A stretch of 64,000 bases of DNA from Prosthecodimorpha hirschii (GCF_001305515.1 NZ_LJYW01000001.1:2822253-2886252); one strand, 5' to 3'; counted from the first letter of the stretch, positions 8,841 to 17,533 are shown. Made by a program: numbers and translations. The notes: a model not told the origin generated them from the letters alone.

Positions 8841-9953
8841 GTGGCCGAGATCCGTGTCGAAAACCTGCACAAGTCCTTCGGCGAGTTCGTCGCCGTGAAG
8901 AATTCGAGCTTTACGGTCGCGAGCGGCGAGTTCTTCGTCATGCTCGGGCCGTCCGGCTGCGGCAAGACCACGACGCTGCGCATGATCGCCGGGCTGGAAC
9001 TGCCCTCCTCCGGCCTGATCCGGCTCGACGGCGACGACGTGACCCAACTCAGGGCGTCGGCGCGCGACATCGCCTTCGTGTTCCAGCTGTTCGCGCTCTA
9101 TCCGCACATGAACGTGCGCAAGAACATCGCCTATCCGCTCGCCAACCAGGGCGTCGCCAAGCCCGAGATCAAGACCCGGGTCGAGGAGGCGGCGCGCACG
9201 CTGCGCATCGGCCATCTGCTCGACCGCTCGGTCTCCGGCCTGTCCGGCGGCGACCGCCAGCGCGTTGCCCTCGGCCGCGCCATCGTGCGCAACCCGAAGG
9301 CCTTCCTGATGGACGAGCCGCTCGGCGCGCTCGACACCGAATTGCGCGAGGCCATGATCGCCGAATTGCGCGCGCTGCACGACCGGCTCGGCGCGACCAC
9401 GCTCTACGTCACCCACGACCAGCTCGAGGCCATGGCGATGGCCGACAAGATCGCGGTCATGAACAAAGGCGTGATCGAGCAATTCGACACCCCGCAGCAG
9501 ATCTACGGCCGGCCGGCGACGCTGTTCGTGGCCGACTTCATCGGCTCGCCGCCGATGAACCTGATCCCCTGCCGCGGCCCGCTCGCGCCGGGCGCGACCA
9601 CCGTTCAGGTCGGCGAGACCGTCGCCGGCATCCCGGCCGTGCTCGACGGCACCACCGCCACGGATCTGGTCCTCGGCGTGCGCCCCGAACAGGTCCAACT
9701 GGTCGACGAGGGCGGCCTGCGCGGCGAGGTGTTCGGCGCCGAATATCTCGGCACCACCCAGATCGTCACCCTCCGCACCGGCGCCGGCACGGTGCGGGCG
9801 CGGCTCTCCTCTGCCGAGACCGTCACCGTCGGGGCGCCGGTCGGCCTCGCCTTCCGGCCCGAGAAGCTGTCGCTGTTCGACAAGGCGACCGGCCGGGCGC
9901 TCCGGACGGCCTGGACCGTCGCCGCCGAGACGAAGGGGCATCGCCGTGGCTGA
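8841..9953 (+). CDS. ABC transporter ATPase, UgpC/MalK type (first)
   Basis: A 370-residue ATPase with Walker A GPSGCGKTT, Q-loop FQLFALYP, signature LSGGDRQR, Walker B AFLMDEPLGALD and switch histidine in VTHDQLEA, followed by a C-terminal TOBE-like regulatory domain. The signature has Asp where most members have Gln (LSGGQ). It starts at GTG 8841 and overlaps the start of a second ATPase gene. Two non-identical ATPases suggest a heterodimeric motor for the two-permease importer. Confidence 0.92.
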   Translation: MAEIRVENLHKSFGEFVAVKNSSFTVASGEFFVMLGPSGCGKTTTLRMIAGLELPSSGLIRLDGDDVTQLRASARDIAFVFQLFALYPHMNVRKNIAYPLANQGVAKPEIKTRVEEAARTLRIGHLLDRSVSGLSGGDRQRVALGRAIVRNPKAFLMDEPLGALDTELREAMIAELRALHDRLGATTLYVTHDQLEAMAMADKIAVMNKGVIEQFDTPQQIYGRPATLFVADFIGSPPMNLIPCRGPLAPGATTVQVGETVAGIPAVLDGTTATDLVLGVRPEQVQLVDEGGLRGEVFGAEYLGTTQIVTLRTGAGTVRARLSSAETVTVGAPVGLAFRPEKLSLFDKATGRALRTAWTVAAETKGHRRG

Positions 9954-10956
9954 GATCAGGCTCGAGGGCGTCACCAAGCGATTCGGCCGCACTGCCGCGG
10001 TCGAGGACCTGTCGCTGACCATCGCGGACGGCGAATTCCTGGTCCTGCTCGGCCCGACCGGGGCCGGCAAGACCACCGCGCTGCGCCTCGTCGCCGGGCT
10101 GGAGCGGCCCGATGCCGGCCGCATCGCCATCGGCGGCCGCGACGTGACCGCGGAACCGCCGGCGGCGCGCGACGTGACCTTCGTGTTCCAGCAATATTCG
10201 CTCTACCCGCATCTCTCGGTCTACGACAACCTCGCCTTCCCGCTGCGCTCGCCGACCCGGCGCGTGCCCGAGGCCGAGATCGAGACGACGGTGCGGGAGC
10301 TTGCCCGTCTGCTGCAGATCGAGGACAAGCTGAAGAACCGCGCCACGCAGCTGTCCGGCGGCCAGATGCAGCGCGTCGCCATCGGCCGCGCCCTGGTGCG
10401 CCGCCCGTCGGTCTACCTGATGGACGAGCCGCTCTCCTCGCTCGACGCCAAGCTGCGCGCCGACCTCCGGCTGGAGCTGAAGCGAATCCAGGTGGATCTC
10501 GGCGCCACGATCCTCTACGTCACCCACGACCAGATCGAGGCCATGACGCTTGCCACCCGCATCGGCGTGATCGATCGCGGACGGCTGGTGCAGGTCGGCA
10601 GTCCGCGCGAGATCTACGAGCAGCCGGTCGACACCTATGTCGCCCAGCGGCTCGGCCAGCCCGCCATCAACCTGCTGCCGGCCGACCTGCTGCCCGCCAA
10701 CCGGCTGGCGGCCGGCACCCGCACGGTCGGCGCGCGCACCGAGCATATCCGAGTCACCCCGGCCGACGGCCAGGCGCGCGGCCGGGTCAAGTGGGTCGAG
10801 CATCTCGGCGATCAGAGCCACCTGCACATCGCCCTCGACGGCCATTCGCTGGTCGCCCTGGTCGATCCCGATACCGCGCTCGAACGCGATGCCGCCGTCG
10901 ACATCACGCTCGCCGACCCGCTCTGCTTCGATGCCGCCGGCCGGCGCATCGGTTGA
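9946..10956 (+). CDS. ABC transporter ATPase, UgpC/MalK type (second)
   Basis: A 336-residue ATPase with Walker A GPTGAGKTT, canonical signature LSGGQMQRVAIGRAL, Walker B VYLMDEPLSSLD and VTHDQIEA, then a shorter TOBE-like C-terminus. The GTG start at 9946 lies inside the end of the preceding ATPase gene, indicating coupling. It resembles but is clearly divergent from its neighbour, so the pair is an old duplication rather than a recent one. dhaL follows 10 bp later. Confidence 0.92.
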   Translation: MAEIRLEGVTKRFGRTAAVEDLSLTIADGEFLVLLGPTGAGKTTALRLVAGLERPDAGRIAIGGRDVTAEPPAARDVTFVFQQYSLYPHLSVYDNLAFPLRSPTRRVPEAEIETTVRELARLLQIEDKLKNRATQLSGGQMQRVAIGRALVRRPSVYLMDEPLSSLDAKLRADLRLELKRIQVDLGATILYVTHDQIEAMTLATRIGVIDRGRLVQVGSPREIYEQPVDTYVAQRLGQPAINLLPADLLPANRLAAGTRTVGARTEHIRVTPADGQARGRVKWVEHLGDQSHLHIALDGHSLVALVDPDTALERDAAVDITLADPLCFDAAGRRIG

Positions 10957-10966
10957 GGCCATGCCC

Positions 10967-11566
10967 ATGCAAGACACGATGGACCGCCTGTTCGAAACCG
11001 TGACCGCCCGCATCATCGCCGCCGCGGAGGAACTGACCGCGCTCGATTCGGCGATCGGCGACGGCGACCACGGCAGCAACATGAAGCGCGGCATGGAGGC
11101 GGTGGCCGCCGACCGCGCCAAACTCGCCGCGCTGGCACCCGGCGAGGCGCTGAAGACCGCCGGCATGACGCTGGTCATGAAGGTCGGCGGCGCCTCCGGC
11201 CCGCTCTACGGCACGCTGTTCATGACGCTCGGCAAGGAACTCGGCGCCGCGCCGGACCGCGCCGGCGTCGCCCGCGCCTTCGCGGCCGCGATCGACGCCG
11301 TCAAGGCGCGCGGCAAGTCGGAGACCGGGCAGAAGACCATGCTGGACGTGCTGGTGCCGGTTTCCGCAGCCCTGTCATCCGGCGCAAGCCTTGCAGAGAT
11401 CCGCGAAATCGCGTCCAAGAGCGCGGCCGCGACGGTGCCCATGCTGGCGATCCGCGGCCGGGCATCCTTCCTGGGCGAACGCTCGATCGGCCATATGGAC
11501 CCGGGCGCGCGCTCGTCGGTGATCATGATCGAGGCGGTCCTCGACGTGCTGGAGACCAAGGCATGA
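10967..11566 (+). CDS. dhaL: Dihydroxyacetone kinase ADP-binding subunit DhaL
   Basis: A 199-residue DhaL homologue. The ADP/Mg site LDSAIGDGDHGSNM lies near residue 25, followed by KVGGASGPLYGTLF and SIGHMDPGARSS, all typical of the subunit whose bound ADP is rephosphorylated by DhaM and then phosphorylates substrate on DhaK. Two ATGs (10961 and 10967) are possible; I prefer 10967 because GAGG at 10955-10958 is 8 nt from it and only 2 nt from the other. It overlaps dhaM by 4 bp. Confidence 0.93.
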   Translation: MQDTMDRLFETVTARIIAAAEELTALDSAIGDGDHGSNMKRGMEAVAADRAKLAALAPGEALKTAGMTLVMKVGGASGPLYGTLFMTLGKELGAAPDRAGVARAFAAAIDAVKARGKSETGQKTMLDVLVPVSAALSSGASLAEIREIASKSAAATVPMLAIRGRASFLGERSIGHMDPGARSSVIMIEAVLDVLETKA

Positions 11567-11955
11567 GCGACAAGGTCGGCATCGTCATCGTCTCCCATTC
11601 GCCCGACGTGGCGAAGGGAACGGCCGACATGGTGCGGCAGATGGTCGGCACCGAGGTTCCGCTCGCCTGGACCGGCGGCGATCCCGGCGGCGGGCTCGGC
11701 ACCTCGGTCGAGAAGATCATGGCGGCGATCGATGCGGCCTGGTCGCCCAAGGGCGTCGCCATCCTGGTCGATCTCGGCGGCGCGGAGACCAACAGCGAGA
11801 TGGCGATCGAACTGATGCCGGAGGACCGGCGCGACCGGATCGTCGTCTGCAATGCGCCCGTGGTGGAAGGCGCCGTGATGGCCGCCACCGAGGCCTGGGG
11901 CGGCGCGAGCCTCGACGAGGTGCGCCGCACGGCCGAAGAGCTGTCGCCGGGTTGA
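11563..11955 (+). CDS. dhaM: Dha kinase phosphotransferase subunit DhaM (EIIA-like domain only)
   Basis: A 130-residue protein starting VGIVIVSHSPDVAKG, with the phospho-accepting histidine at residue 12, as in the mannose-EIIA-like domain of DhaM. It takes phosphate from HPr and passes it to ADP on DhaL. E. coli DhaM also carries HPr-like and partial EI domains on the same chain; here those functions are separate genes immediately downstream. Its ATG overlaps the dhaL stop. Confidence 0.92.
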   Translation: MSDKVGIVIVSHSPDVAKGTADMVRQMVGTEVPLAWTGGDPGGGLGTSVEKIMAAIDAAWSPKGVAILVDLGGAETNSEMAIELMPEDRRDRIVVCNAPVVEGAVMAATEAWGGASLDEVRRTAEELSPG

Positions 11956-11967
11956 GGAGGCCCGTTC

Positions 11968-12258
11968 ATGACCAAGGCAAACGCCTCTGTTCTCCTGTTC
12001 CACGAGGTCGGCCTGCATGCCCGGCCCTCGGTCAAGCTGACCAAGGTCGCCAAGGGCTTCGGGGCGCGCATCGAACTGGCCACCAACGCGGACGGACCCT
12101 GGATCGACGCCAAGAGCATCGTCCGGGTGATGGCCGCCAAGGCGCCGAAGGACACCGTGCTGCATTTCCGGGCCGAAGGCGGCGATGCCGAGGCGGCCGT
12201 CGCGGCGCTGGTGCGGCTGGTCGAATCCGATTTCGCCGAGGTCGAGGAAGGCGCCTGA
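11968..12258 (+). CDS. HPr-family phosphocarrier protein
   Basis: A 96-residue HPr. The active-site motif GLHARPS puts the phosphohistidine at residue 17, and DAKSIVRVMAAKA gives the Ser-46-like regulatory position at residue 50. It lies 12 bp after dhaM and 1 bp before the enzyme I gene, so it is probably dedicated to the Dha-kinase relay rather than a general PTS HPr. GAGGAGG precedes its ATG at good spacing. Confidence 0.93.
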   Translation: MTKANASVLLFHEVGLHARPSVKLTKVAKGFGARIELATNADGPWIDAKSIVRVMAAKAPKDTVLHFRAEGGDAEAAVAALVRLVESDFAEVEEGA

Positions 12259-12259
12259 C

Positions 12260-13909
12260 ATGACCGCCGCGTCCGCGCAGCCGAACCGGGTCCTGCAAGG
12301 CCGCACCGCCGCGCCGGGCTTCGCGGCCGGCCGGATCGTGCGGCTGGAGCGGGAGCCCGGGTCCGGCGCGGCGGCCGCGCGGGCCGTCGGCACGCCCGAC
12401 GAGGAGGCCGCGGCGCTGAAGGCCGCGCTGGCCGCGGCCTCGGCCGACCTCGCCGGCCTGATCGGCGGCCTCGACGACGCGGAGGCCGCCGCGATGCTCG
12501 AATTCCAGCTCGCCATGCTGGAGGACGACGCCCTGACCGAGCCGGTCTTCGCGGCGCTCGCCGAGGGATTGGGCGCTGAGGCGGCCTTCGCGGCCCAGCT
12601 CGATGCCGAGATCGCCGGCTACCGGGCCTCCGACGACGACTATTTCCGCGCCCGCGGCAGCGACCTGGAAGACCTGAAGGCGCGCGTCCTGGCGCATCTC
12701 GCCGGCGCGGCCGGCGCGGCCGGCGCGCTCGCCGACGACGCCATCCTGGTCGGGCGCGACCTCGCCCCGTCGCGCTTCCTGGAAATCGACTGGCGTCCCG
12801 GCCAGGGCATCGCGTTGGCCGAGGGCAGCCTGACCAGCCATGTCGCGATCCTGGCCCGCGCGCGCGGCATTCCGATGCTGGTCGGCGTGGCCGGGATCGA
12901 CGCGCCGGAGGGCACCGAGGCCCTGCTCGATGCCGAGGCCGGGACCCTGCATCTCGCCCCCGATGCCGCGGACCGCGCCGCCTTCGACATCCGCCGGTCG
13001 GCCGGACGTGACCGCGACCGGGCGGCCGGCGCGCAGGCCTTCGAGCCGGCCGCGACCGCCTGCGGCACGCCCGTCCAGGTGCTGCTCAATATCGGCGGCC
13101 CCGGCGATCTCGCCGGGCTCGATCCGGCCCTCTGCGACGGGATCGGGCTGGTGCGCACCGAGTTCCTGTTCCATGGCCGCGGCGGCGACGACCTGCCCGG
13201 CGAGGACGAGCAGTTCGAGGCCTACCGGGCGATCCTCGCCTGGGCGGACGGACGGCCGGTGACCATCCGCACGCTCGATGCCGGCGGCGACAAGCCGATC
13301 CCGGGCTACACGCTCGACGGCGAGGCCAATCCGTTCCTCGGCCTGCGCGGCGTGCGCCTCTCGCTCGCCCGCGAGGCCGTCTTCCGCATCCAGCTGCGCG
13401 CCCTGCTGCGCGCCGCCGCGCATGGGCCGCTCAAGATCATGATCCCGATGGTCGCCGTGCCGGCCGAGATGGCCGCCGTGCAGGCGCTGGTCGATCGCGA
13501 AGCCGCCGCGCTCGCCGCCGCCGGCACCCCGCCCGGCCGGTTCGAGCTCGGCATGATGGTCGAGGTGCCGGCGGCGGCGCTGACGCTCGATCTGTTCGCC
13601 GCCGACTTCGTCTCGATCGGCTCCAACGATCTGATCCAATATCTGATGGCCGCCGGCCGCGATTCCGCTGCTGTGGCGGCGCTGGCCGACCCGCTCGCTC
13701 CGGCGGTGCTGCGCGTGATCGAGACCGTCGCGCGCGATGCCGCCGCGCGCGGCCTGCCGGTCAGCCTGTGCGGCGATGCCGGCGGCGATCCGGCCGCGAT
13801 CCCGCATCTGCTCGCCGCGGGCCTGCGGGCGCTGTCGATGGGTGCGGCCGCCGTGCCGCGCGCCAAGGCGGCGATCCGGGCGACACACCTGACCGGCATC
13901 CGGCCATGA
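12260..13909 (+). CDS. ptsI: PEP-protein phosphotransferase (PTS enzyme I)
   Basis: A 549-residue, full-length enzyme I. The phosphorylated histidine is His194 in GSLTSHVAILARARG; the PEP-binding barrel shows GLVRTEFLF, the TIRTLDAGGDKPIPGY block, and the C-terminal LCGDAGGD with the catalytic cysteine. It autophosphorylates from PEP and charges HPr. No GAF or NPr-type extension is present, so it is not PtsP. With HPr and DhaM next door it completes the relay feeding dihydroxyacetone kinase. It overlaps the following small gene by 4 bp. Confidence 0.92.
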   Translation: MTAASAQPNRVLQGRTAAPGFAAGRIVRLEREPGSGAAAARAVGTPDEEAAALKAALAAASADLAGLIGGLDDAEAAAMLEFQLAMLEDDALTEPVFAALAEGLGAEAAFAAQLDAEIAGYRASDDDYFRARGSDLEDLKARVLAHLAGAAGAAGALADDAILVGRDLAPSRFLEIDWRPGQGIALAEGSLTSHVAILARARGIPMLVGVAGIDAPEGTEALLDAEAGTLHLAPDAADRAAFDIRRSAGRDRDRAAGAQAFEPAATACGTPVQVLLNIGGPGDLAGLDPALCDGIGLVRTEFLFHGRGGDDLPGEDEQFEAYRAILAWADGRPVTIRTLDAGGDKPIPGYTLDGEANPFLGLRGVRLSLAREAVFRIQLRALLRAAAHGPLKIMIPMVAVPAEMAAVQALVDREAAALAAAGTPPGRFELGMMVEVPAAALTLDLFAADFVSIGSNDLIQYLMAAGRDSAAVAALADPLAPAVLRVIETVARDAAARGLPVSLCGDAGGDPAAIPHLLAAGLRALSMGAAAVPRAKAAIRATHLTGIRP

Positions 13910-14331
13910 GCGCGCAGGAGTCCCCGTCTGCGGGCCCGGACGGCCATCCGGCGGTCGCCGCCTACAAGGCTGTGCTGCGCGAGGTGCTCGAAAAGCGCCC
14001 GTCCGGCATGCGCCGGCGCCTCGCCGAGGCGCTGGAGCGCAACCCGAGCTTCGTCAGCCAGATCGCCAATCCGGCCTATCCGACGCCGATCCCGGTCGCC
14101 CATGTCGAGACGATCCTGGAGATCTGCCATTTCTCGGCGGCCGAGCGCGCCCGCTTCCTGGCCGCCTACGAGGAGGCGCATCCGCGCCGCGCGCGCCGGC
14201 CGGCCGAGGCGCGCCGCCACCGGACCCTGGCGCTGCGCCTGCCCGATTTCGAAGATGCCAAGAAGAACAAGGCGATGGACGACATGATCCACGATCTCGT
14301 CGCACGCATCGCCAAGCTGGTCGAGGATTGA
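13906..14331 (+). CDS. Small HTH-like protein inside the dha operon
   Basis: A 141-residue protein of unrecognised family. Residues about 32-48 (RRRLAEALERNPSFVSQI) look like a Cro/C1-type helix-turn-helix, followed by PTPIPVAHVETILEIC, a basic stretch rich in Arg, and an amphipathic C-terminus ending VARIAKLVED. It is translationally coupled to enzyme I (ATGA) and lies 34 bp before dhaK. It could be a local transcription regulator or a protein that senses the phosphorylation state of the relay; both are inference. Confidence 0.72.
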   Translation: MSAQESPSAGPDGHPAVAAYKAVLREVLEKRPSGMRRRLAEALERNPSFVSQIANPAYPTPIPVAHVETILEICHFSAAERARFLAAYEEAHPRRARRPAEARRHRTLALRLPDFEDAKKNKAMDDMIHDLVARIAKLVED

Positions 14332-14365
14332 GGTCCCGGCCGGCGCGAACAGCAGGGAGACGTCC

Positions 14366-15355
14366 ATGAAGAAGCTGATCAACGCCGTCGATACCGTCCT
14401 GTCCGAAAGCCTCGCCGGCTTCGTGCGCGCCCATGCCGACATCGTGACGCTCGGCGACGAGGGCAAGTTCGTGCGCCGGCGCTTCCCCGCGCGCGGCAAG
14501 GTGGCGCTGATTTCCGGCGGCGGCTCCGGCCACGAGCCGCTGCATGCCGGCTTCGTCGGCCAGGGCATGCTCGACGCCGCCTGCCCCGGCCAGGTCTTCA
14601 CATCGCCGACCCCGGACCAGATGCTCGCCGCGGCGGAAGCCGTCGATGGCGGCGCCGGCATCCTCTACATCGTCAAGAACTACGAGGGCGATGTGATGAA
14701 TTTCGAGATGGCCGCCGAAATGGCGTCCGGCCCGGTCGCCCGCATCCTGACCGACGACGACGTGGCGGTGGAGAGCTCGACCTGGTCGACCGGCCGGCGC
14801 GGCGTCGCCGGCACCATGGTGGTCGAGAAGATCGTCGGCGCCGCCGCCGAGGCCGGCTACGATCTCGACGCCTGCAAGGCGCTCGGCGACCGCGTCAACC
14901 AGGCGACCCGCTCGATGGGCGTGGCGCTGACCAGTTGCACCGTGCCGGCCGCCGGCAAGCCGACCTTCGCGCTCGGCGAGGACGAGATGGAGATGGGCGT
15001 CGGCATCCATGGCGAACCCGGCCGCCGCCGCGTCAAACTGGCCCCGGCCGCCGACATCGCCGAAGAGATGATCGGCGCCATCGTCAAGGATTTCGGTGCG
15101 GCGGGCGGCTCCGACGTGCTCCTGCTGGTCAACGGCTTCGGCGGCACGCCGGCCATGGAACTCTACCTGATGTTCGACAACGCCGCCCGCCTGCTGGACA
15201 GGCACGGCCTGCGCATCGCCCGCTCGGCGGTCGGCAACTACGTCACCTCGCTCGACATGGCCGGCTGCTCGCTGACGGTCACCCGGCTCGATGACGAGAT
15301 GGCCCGCCTGTGGGATGCCCGCGTCCACACCGCCGCCCTGCGCTGGGGCCTGTGA
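14366..15355 (+). CDS. dhaK: Dihydroxyacetone kinase substrate-binding subunit DhaK
   Basis: A 329-residue DhaK. GGGSGHEPLHAGFVG (about residues 51-65) and Asp109 in NYEGDVMNF form the substrate pocket, and His215 in GVGIHGEPG is the residue that binds dihydroxyacetone covalently as a hemiaminal. AGGGAGA precedes the ATG at 14366. DhaK paralogues also phosphorylate erythrulose, so the substrate of this one may be a tetrulose rather than dihydroxyacetone. A repeat with several hairpins starts at the stop codon. Confidence 0.92.
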   Translation: MKKLINAVDTVLSESLAGFVRAHADIVTLGDEGKFVRRRFPARGKVALISGGGSGHEPLHAGFVGQGMLDAACPGQVFTSPTPDQMLAAAEAVDGGAGILYIVKNYEGDVMNFEMAAEMASGPVARILTDDDVAVESSTWSTGRRGVAGTMVVEKIVGAAAEAGYDLDACKALGDRVNQATRSMGVALTSCTVPAAGKPTFALGEDEMEMGVGIHGEPGRRRVKLAPAADIAEEMIGAIVKDFGAAGGSDVLLLVNGFGGTPAMELYLMFDNAARLLDRHGLRIARSAVGNYVTSLDMAGCSLTVTRLDDEMARLWDARVHTAALRWGL

Positions 15356-15477
15356 GGCGGCGGTCATGAAATGATCGTCGGTATTCGATAGGCGAATTTC
15401 TCATGCCCCTGATGCAGATGAGAAATTCGCGTTACTTCAACGGCCCGATGCGTCAGCATCCTGGGCCGTTGGCATGA
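15355..15477 (+). repeat. Multi-hairpin intergenic repeat, copy 2
   Basis: Second copy of the element at 3428-3553. The first hairpin (GCGGTCAT with ATGATCGT, including G-T pairs) is weaker than in copy 1. The second pairs GCGAATTTCTCAT (15392-15404) with ATGAGAAATTCGC (15418-15430), a perfect 13-bp stem. The third pairs CAACGGCCC and GATGC with GCATC and GGGCCGTTG up to 15471. The second stem is perfect here over positions where copy 1 has a mismatch, so structure appears maintained. It follows dhaK directly. Confidence 0.8.
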
Positions 15478-15534
15478 GGCGGCGGTCGGCGGACGGAACC
15501 CGGCCACACGGGTGCTGCGACGCCGGCGGCCGCG

Positions 15535-16566
15535 CTACTTGTCGTGCCCGTTCGTCAAGCAGACCAGAAGGTCGGTCCGGTCGGCGTTGCTTTCCTGGCA
15601 GGTTTTGATGAAGGCAAGACCCGCCTGCGAAAGGTAGACGCGATACGGCATCATCGCAAAGATGCTGCCGTTGTCCAGGAAGGTGCCGTTCGCGGTCAGG
15701 CGTCCCTTGAGGTCCGGATAGGCGTCATAGACATAGTTCCAGAAACCGTTGGTTTCATAATAGTTCTCAGGAAGCTGGTCGAACGGTCCGTCGAGCCAGC
15801 TGTTCTTGTATGTTTCCTCGGAATTGACCGCGATCAGGATATGCCGTTTTTGAATTTTGTCTTCGTAGAAGACAAAGCCAGTCCGCCGGCCGAGATGAAC
15901 ATTCTCGCTCACCGTTACAAATGTCTCGGCGACCGGCGTTCGAGTGTCGAGAACGAAGAAGAAAACCTTTCTGTCCGGAATGTAGATCAGATCGAACCGC
16001 AAGCCGGATTCATCGAAGACCCGGCCGGCGAAGCGTTCGCCGGAGGTCAGGTTGGCCGGATTCGGCGTCTGATCGACATCGTTGAGCTTGAAGACCGTGG
16101 CATGTCCGTCCACGGCCAACTCGAAGTCCAGATGCTCCCGAGGAGTCAGCCGGACTCCATCTTTTTCCGAAAGGTCGGCGTAGAAGTCGGCGTCACGATC
16201 GAACTGGAGCCAACTGGCATAGGTTTCATAGCAAGCGAACTCGAGAATGCCTTTTTCACGCTTGCCCGGCGTGAATCGCAAGCTTCCGGAGTATGATTTC
16301 CCATCTTGAAAGAAATTAAAATAGTAATAGTTTTCAGTTGGATAGACCGTAGCCGATGGACCGATCTGTCGAATCAGATCGGCAACAACCGTGCGCGGTT
16401 CGCATGCCGGCGGCGCAGCCGGCGTTCCGAGGCGTTCGATCATCCGCTCGTTCAAGATGAATTCGCGTTGTCGAACCGGGTCGGCCACCGCGATAGTCTG
16501 CGTCGACAAGGCAAGCAGCGTGGAGAGCAGAGGCAAGACGGCGAGACGGCCAGGAATCTTCGGCAT
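15535..16566 (-). CDS. Predicted secreted protein of unknown function
   Basis: A 343-residue protein with a clear Sec signal peptide (basic MPKIPGR, hydrophobic stretch, cleavage after about AVA-D). The mature part is rich in Tyr, Phe and Asp, for example ENYYYFNFFQDGKSYSG, and has two N-terminal-half cysteines (about residues 55 and 112) and two at the C-terminus, possibly disulfide-forming. I recognise no domain. Codon use and GC content are visibly lower than in neighbouring genes, suggesting acquisition by transfer. Another small secreted-protein gene lies upstream on the same strand. Confidence 0.7.
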   Translation of the reverse strand: MPKIPGRLAVLPLLSTLLALSTQTIAVADPVRQREFILNERMIERLGTPAAPPACEPRTVVADLIRQIGPSATVYPTENYYYFNFFQDGKSYSGSLRFTPGKREKGILEFACYETYASWLQFDRDADFYADLSEKDGVRLTPREHLDFELAVDGHATVFKLNDVDQTPNPANLTSGERFAGRVFDESGLRFDLIYIPDRKVFFFVLDTRTPVAETFVTVSENVHLGRRTGFVFYEDKIQKRHILIAVNSEETYKNSWLDGPFDQLPENYYETNGFWNYVYDAYPDLKGRLTANGTFLDNGSIFAMMPYRVYLSQAGLAFIKTCQESNADRTDLLVCLTNGHDK

Positions 16567-16766
16567 GACATATCCGATGGCTGCGCCCGGTTCGGCAGGA
16601 AATGAGCATTCGGCGTCCGAGCGGCGGCGACACCCGTCGGGCAGGTCGGAACGGATCGCACTCGTCCGTCCCGATCGACCGGCATCCGGGTTCCGTCACG
16701 TCGCGATCGGCACCCTCACCGACCGGCCGGAACCGGTCGGCGGCTGGCGGTGCCGAGCCCATCCGT

Positions 16767-17009
16767 TTACCGGGGCGCAGGGCTGCTTGAATTGCGATAG
16801 TGCCGCGTCCAGCGACTGCTCAGCTGATGATAGATGATGAAACCAGAAGGGCTCACCTTGCGATTGACGGTCCGGCTGATCTCGCCGCCCGTATTCTGCC
16901 CAAGGTCCTGCCGCATGGCGCCATCGCTGATCAGGATTTCGCTCGCACGAACGCTCAAACCCGACGCAGCCAACATAGTGATCATGACCGTGAAGACGAT
17001 TTTATTCAT
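16767..17009 (-). CDS. Small predicted secreted protein, unknown
   Basis: An 80-residue product starting MNKIVFTVMITMLAASG, a good signal peptide with probable cleavage after VRA. I chose the ATG at 17009 because CTGGAG lies about 8 nt upstream; an upstream in-frame ATG at 17066 lacks this and would bury the signal sequence. The mature peptide is about 57 residues, without cysteines. It is AT-rich like the gene at 15535 and on the same strand 200 bp away, so the two may belong to one transferred unit. Function unknown. Confidence 0.55.
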   Translation of the reverse strand: MNKIVFTVMITMLAASGLSVRASEILISDGAMRQDLGQNTGGEISRTVNRKVSPSGFIIYHQLSSRWTRHYRNSSSPAPR

Positions 17010-17533
17010 CGAAATTACTCCAGTTCGGGTGATATTTTGATCGAATTTCTCGATTTGAAACCGCATATATTGACTTCATAGATTGTGATCGCGCTTATCG
17101 ATCACGGACATTCTTGCGGTCTCGATGCTTTTCAGTTTCGCAAACTTAACCTGAACCTGCATTGAACGGATTGTTTCTTGCTCTTTCAGATATCGCGCTA
17201 CCTGATGATGCCAAAACGGCAAGTTCCGCTCCACCCGAAAGCGCATTTAAAGTGCCGTCGGAGCCAAAATAGCCGACAGATCATGGCCGATCGTTCTCGT
17301 TTTCTCCAGCTATTTTTGAAAACCGATACATCGTGCAGGCATTTTGCGCATGCAGACGAAATTTGCCGTCTCAGTTTGATGCTTTTGGAGATTTATTCGA
17401 TATTTTGCATGTCCAAAGAGACGGTACGGCGCGAAGGCTACAGGGCGTGCAGGCATCGGTCAGCTTCCGTTCAGGCAGACGGTGCCACCGTGCGGCCTCG
17501 GACACCGGCGCGACCGGCACGGAGACGCGGCCT
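17010..17533. other. Low-GC 524-bp intergenic region with an inverted repeat
   Basis: No convincing gene on either strand. It contains an interrupted palindrome, GTGATCG (17085-17091) and CGATCAC (17099-17105) with a 7-nt spacer, 75 bp upstream of the small secreted-protein gene, plausibly an operator. Base composition is close to 45-50 % GC, far below the surrounding 70 %, and reverts to high GC near 17450, which marks the right edge of the low-GC islet. Confidence 0.55.

Noticed and set aside
17084-17106. TGTGATCG...CGATCACG as a Crp binding site
   Set aside because: The TGTGA and TCAC arms are too far apart for the usual TGTGA-N6-TCACA spacing; kept only as an unassigned inverted repeat.
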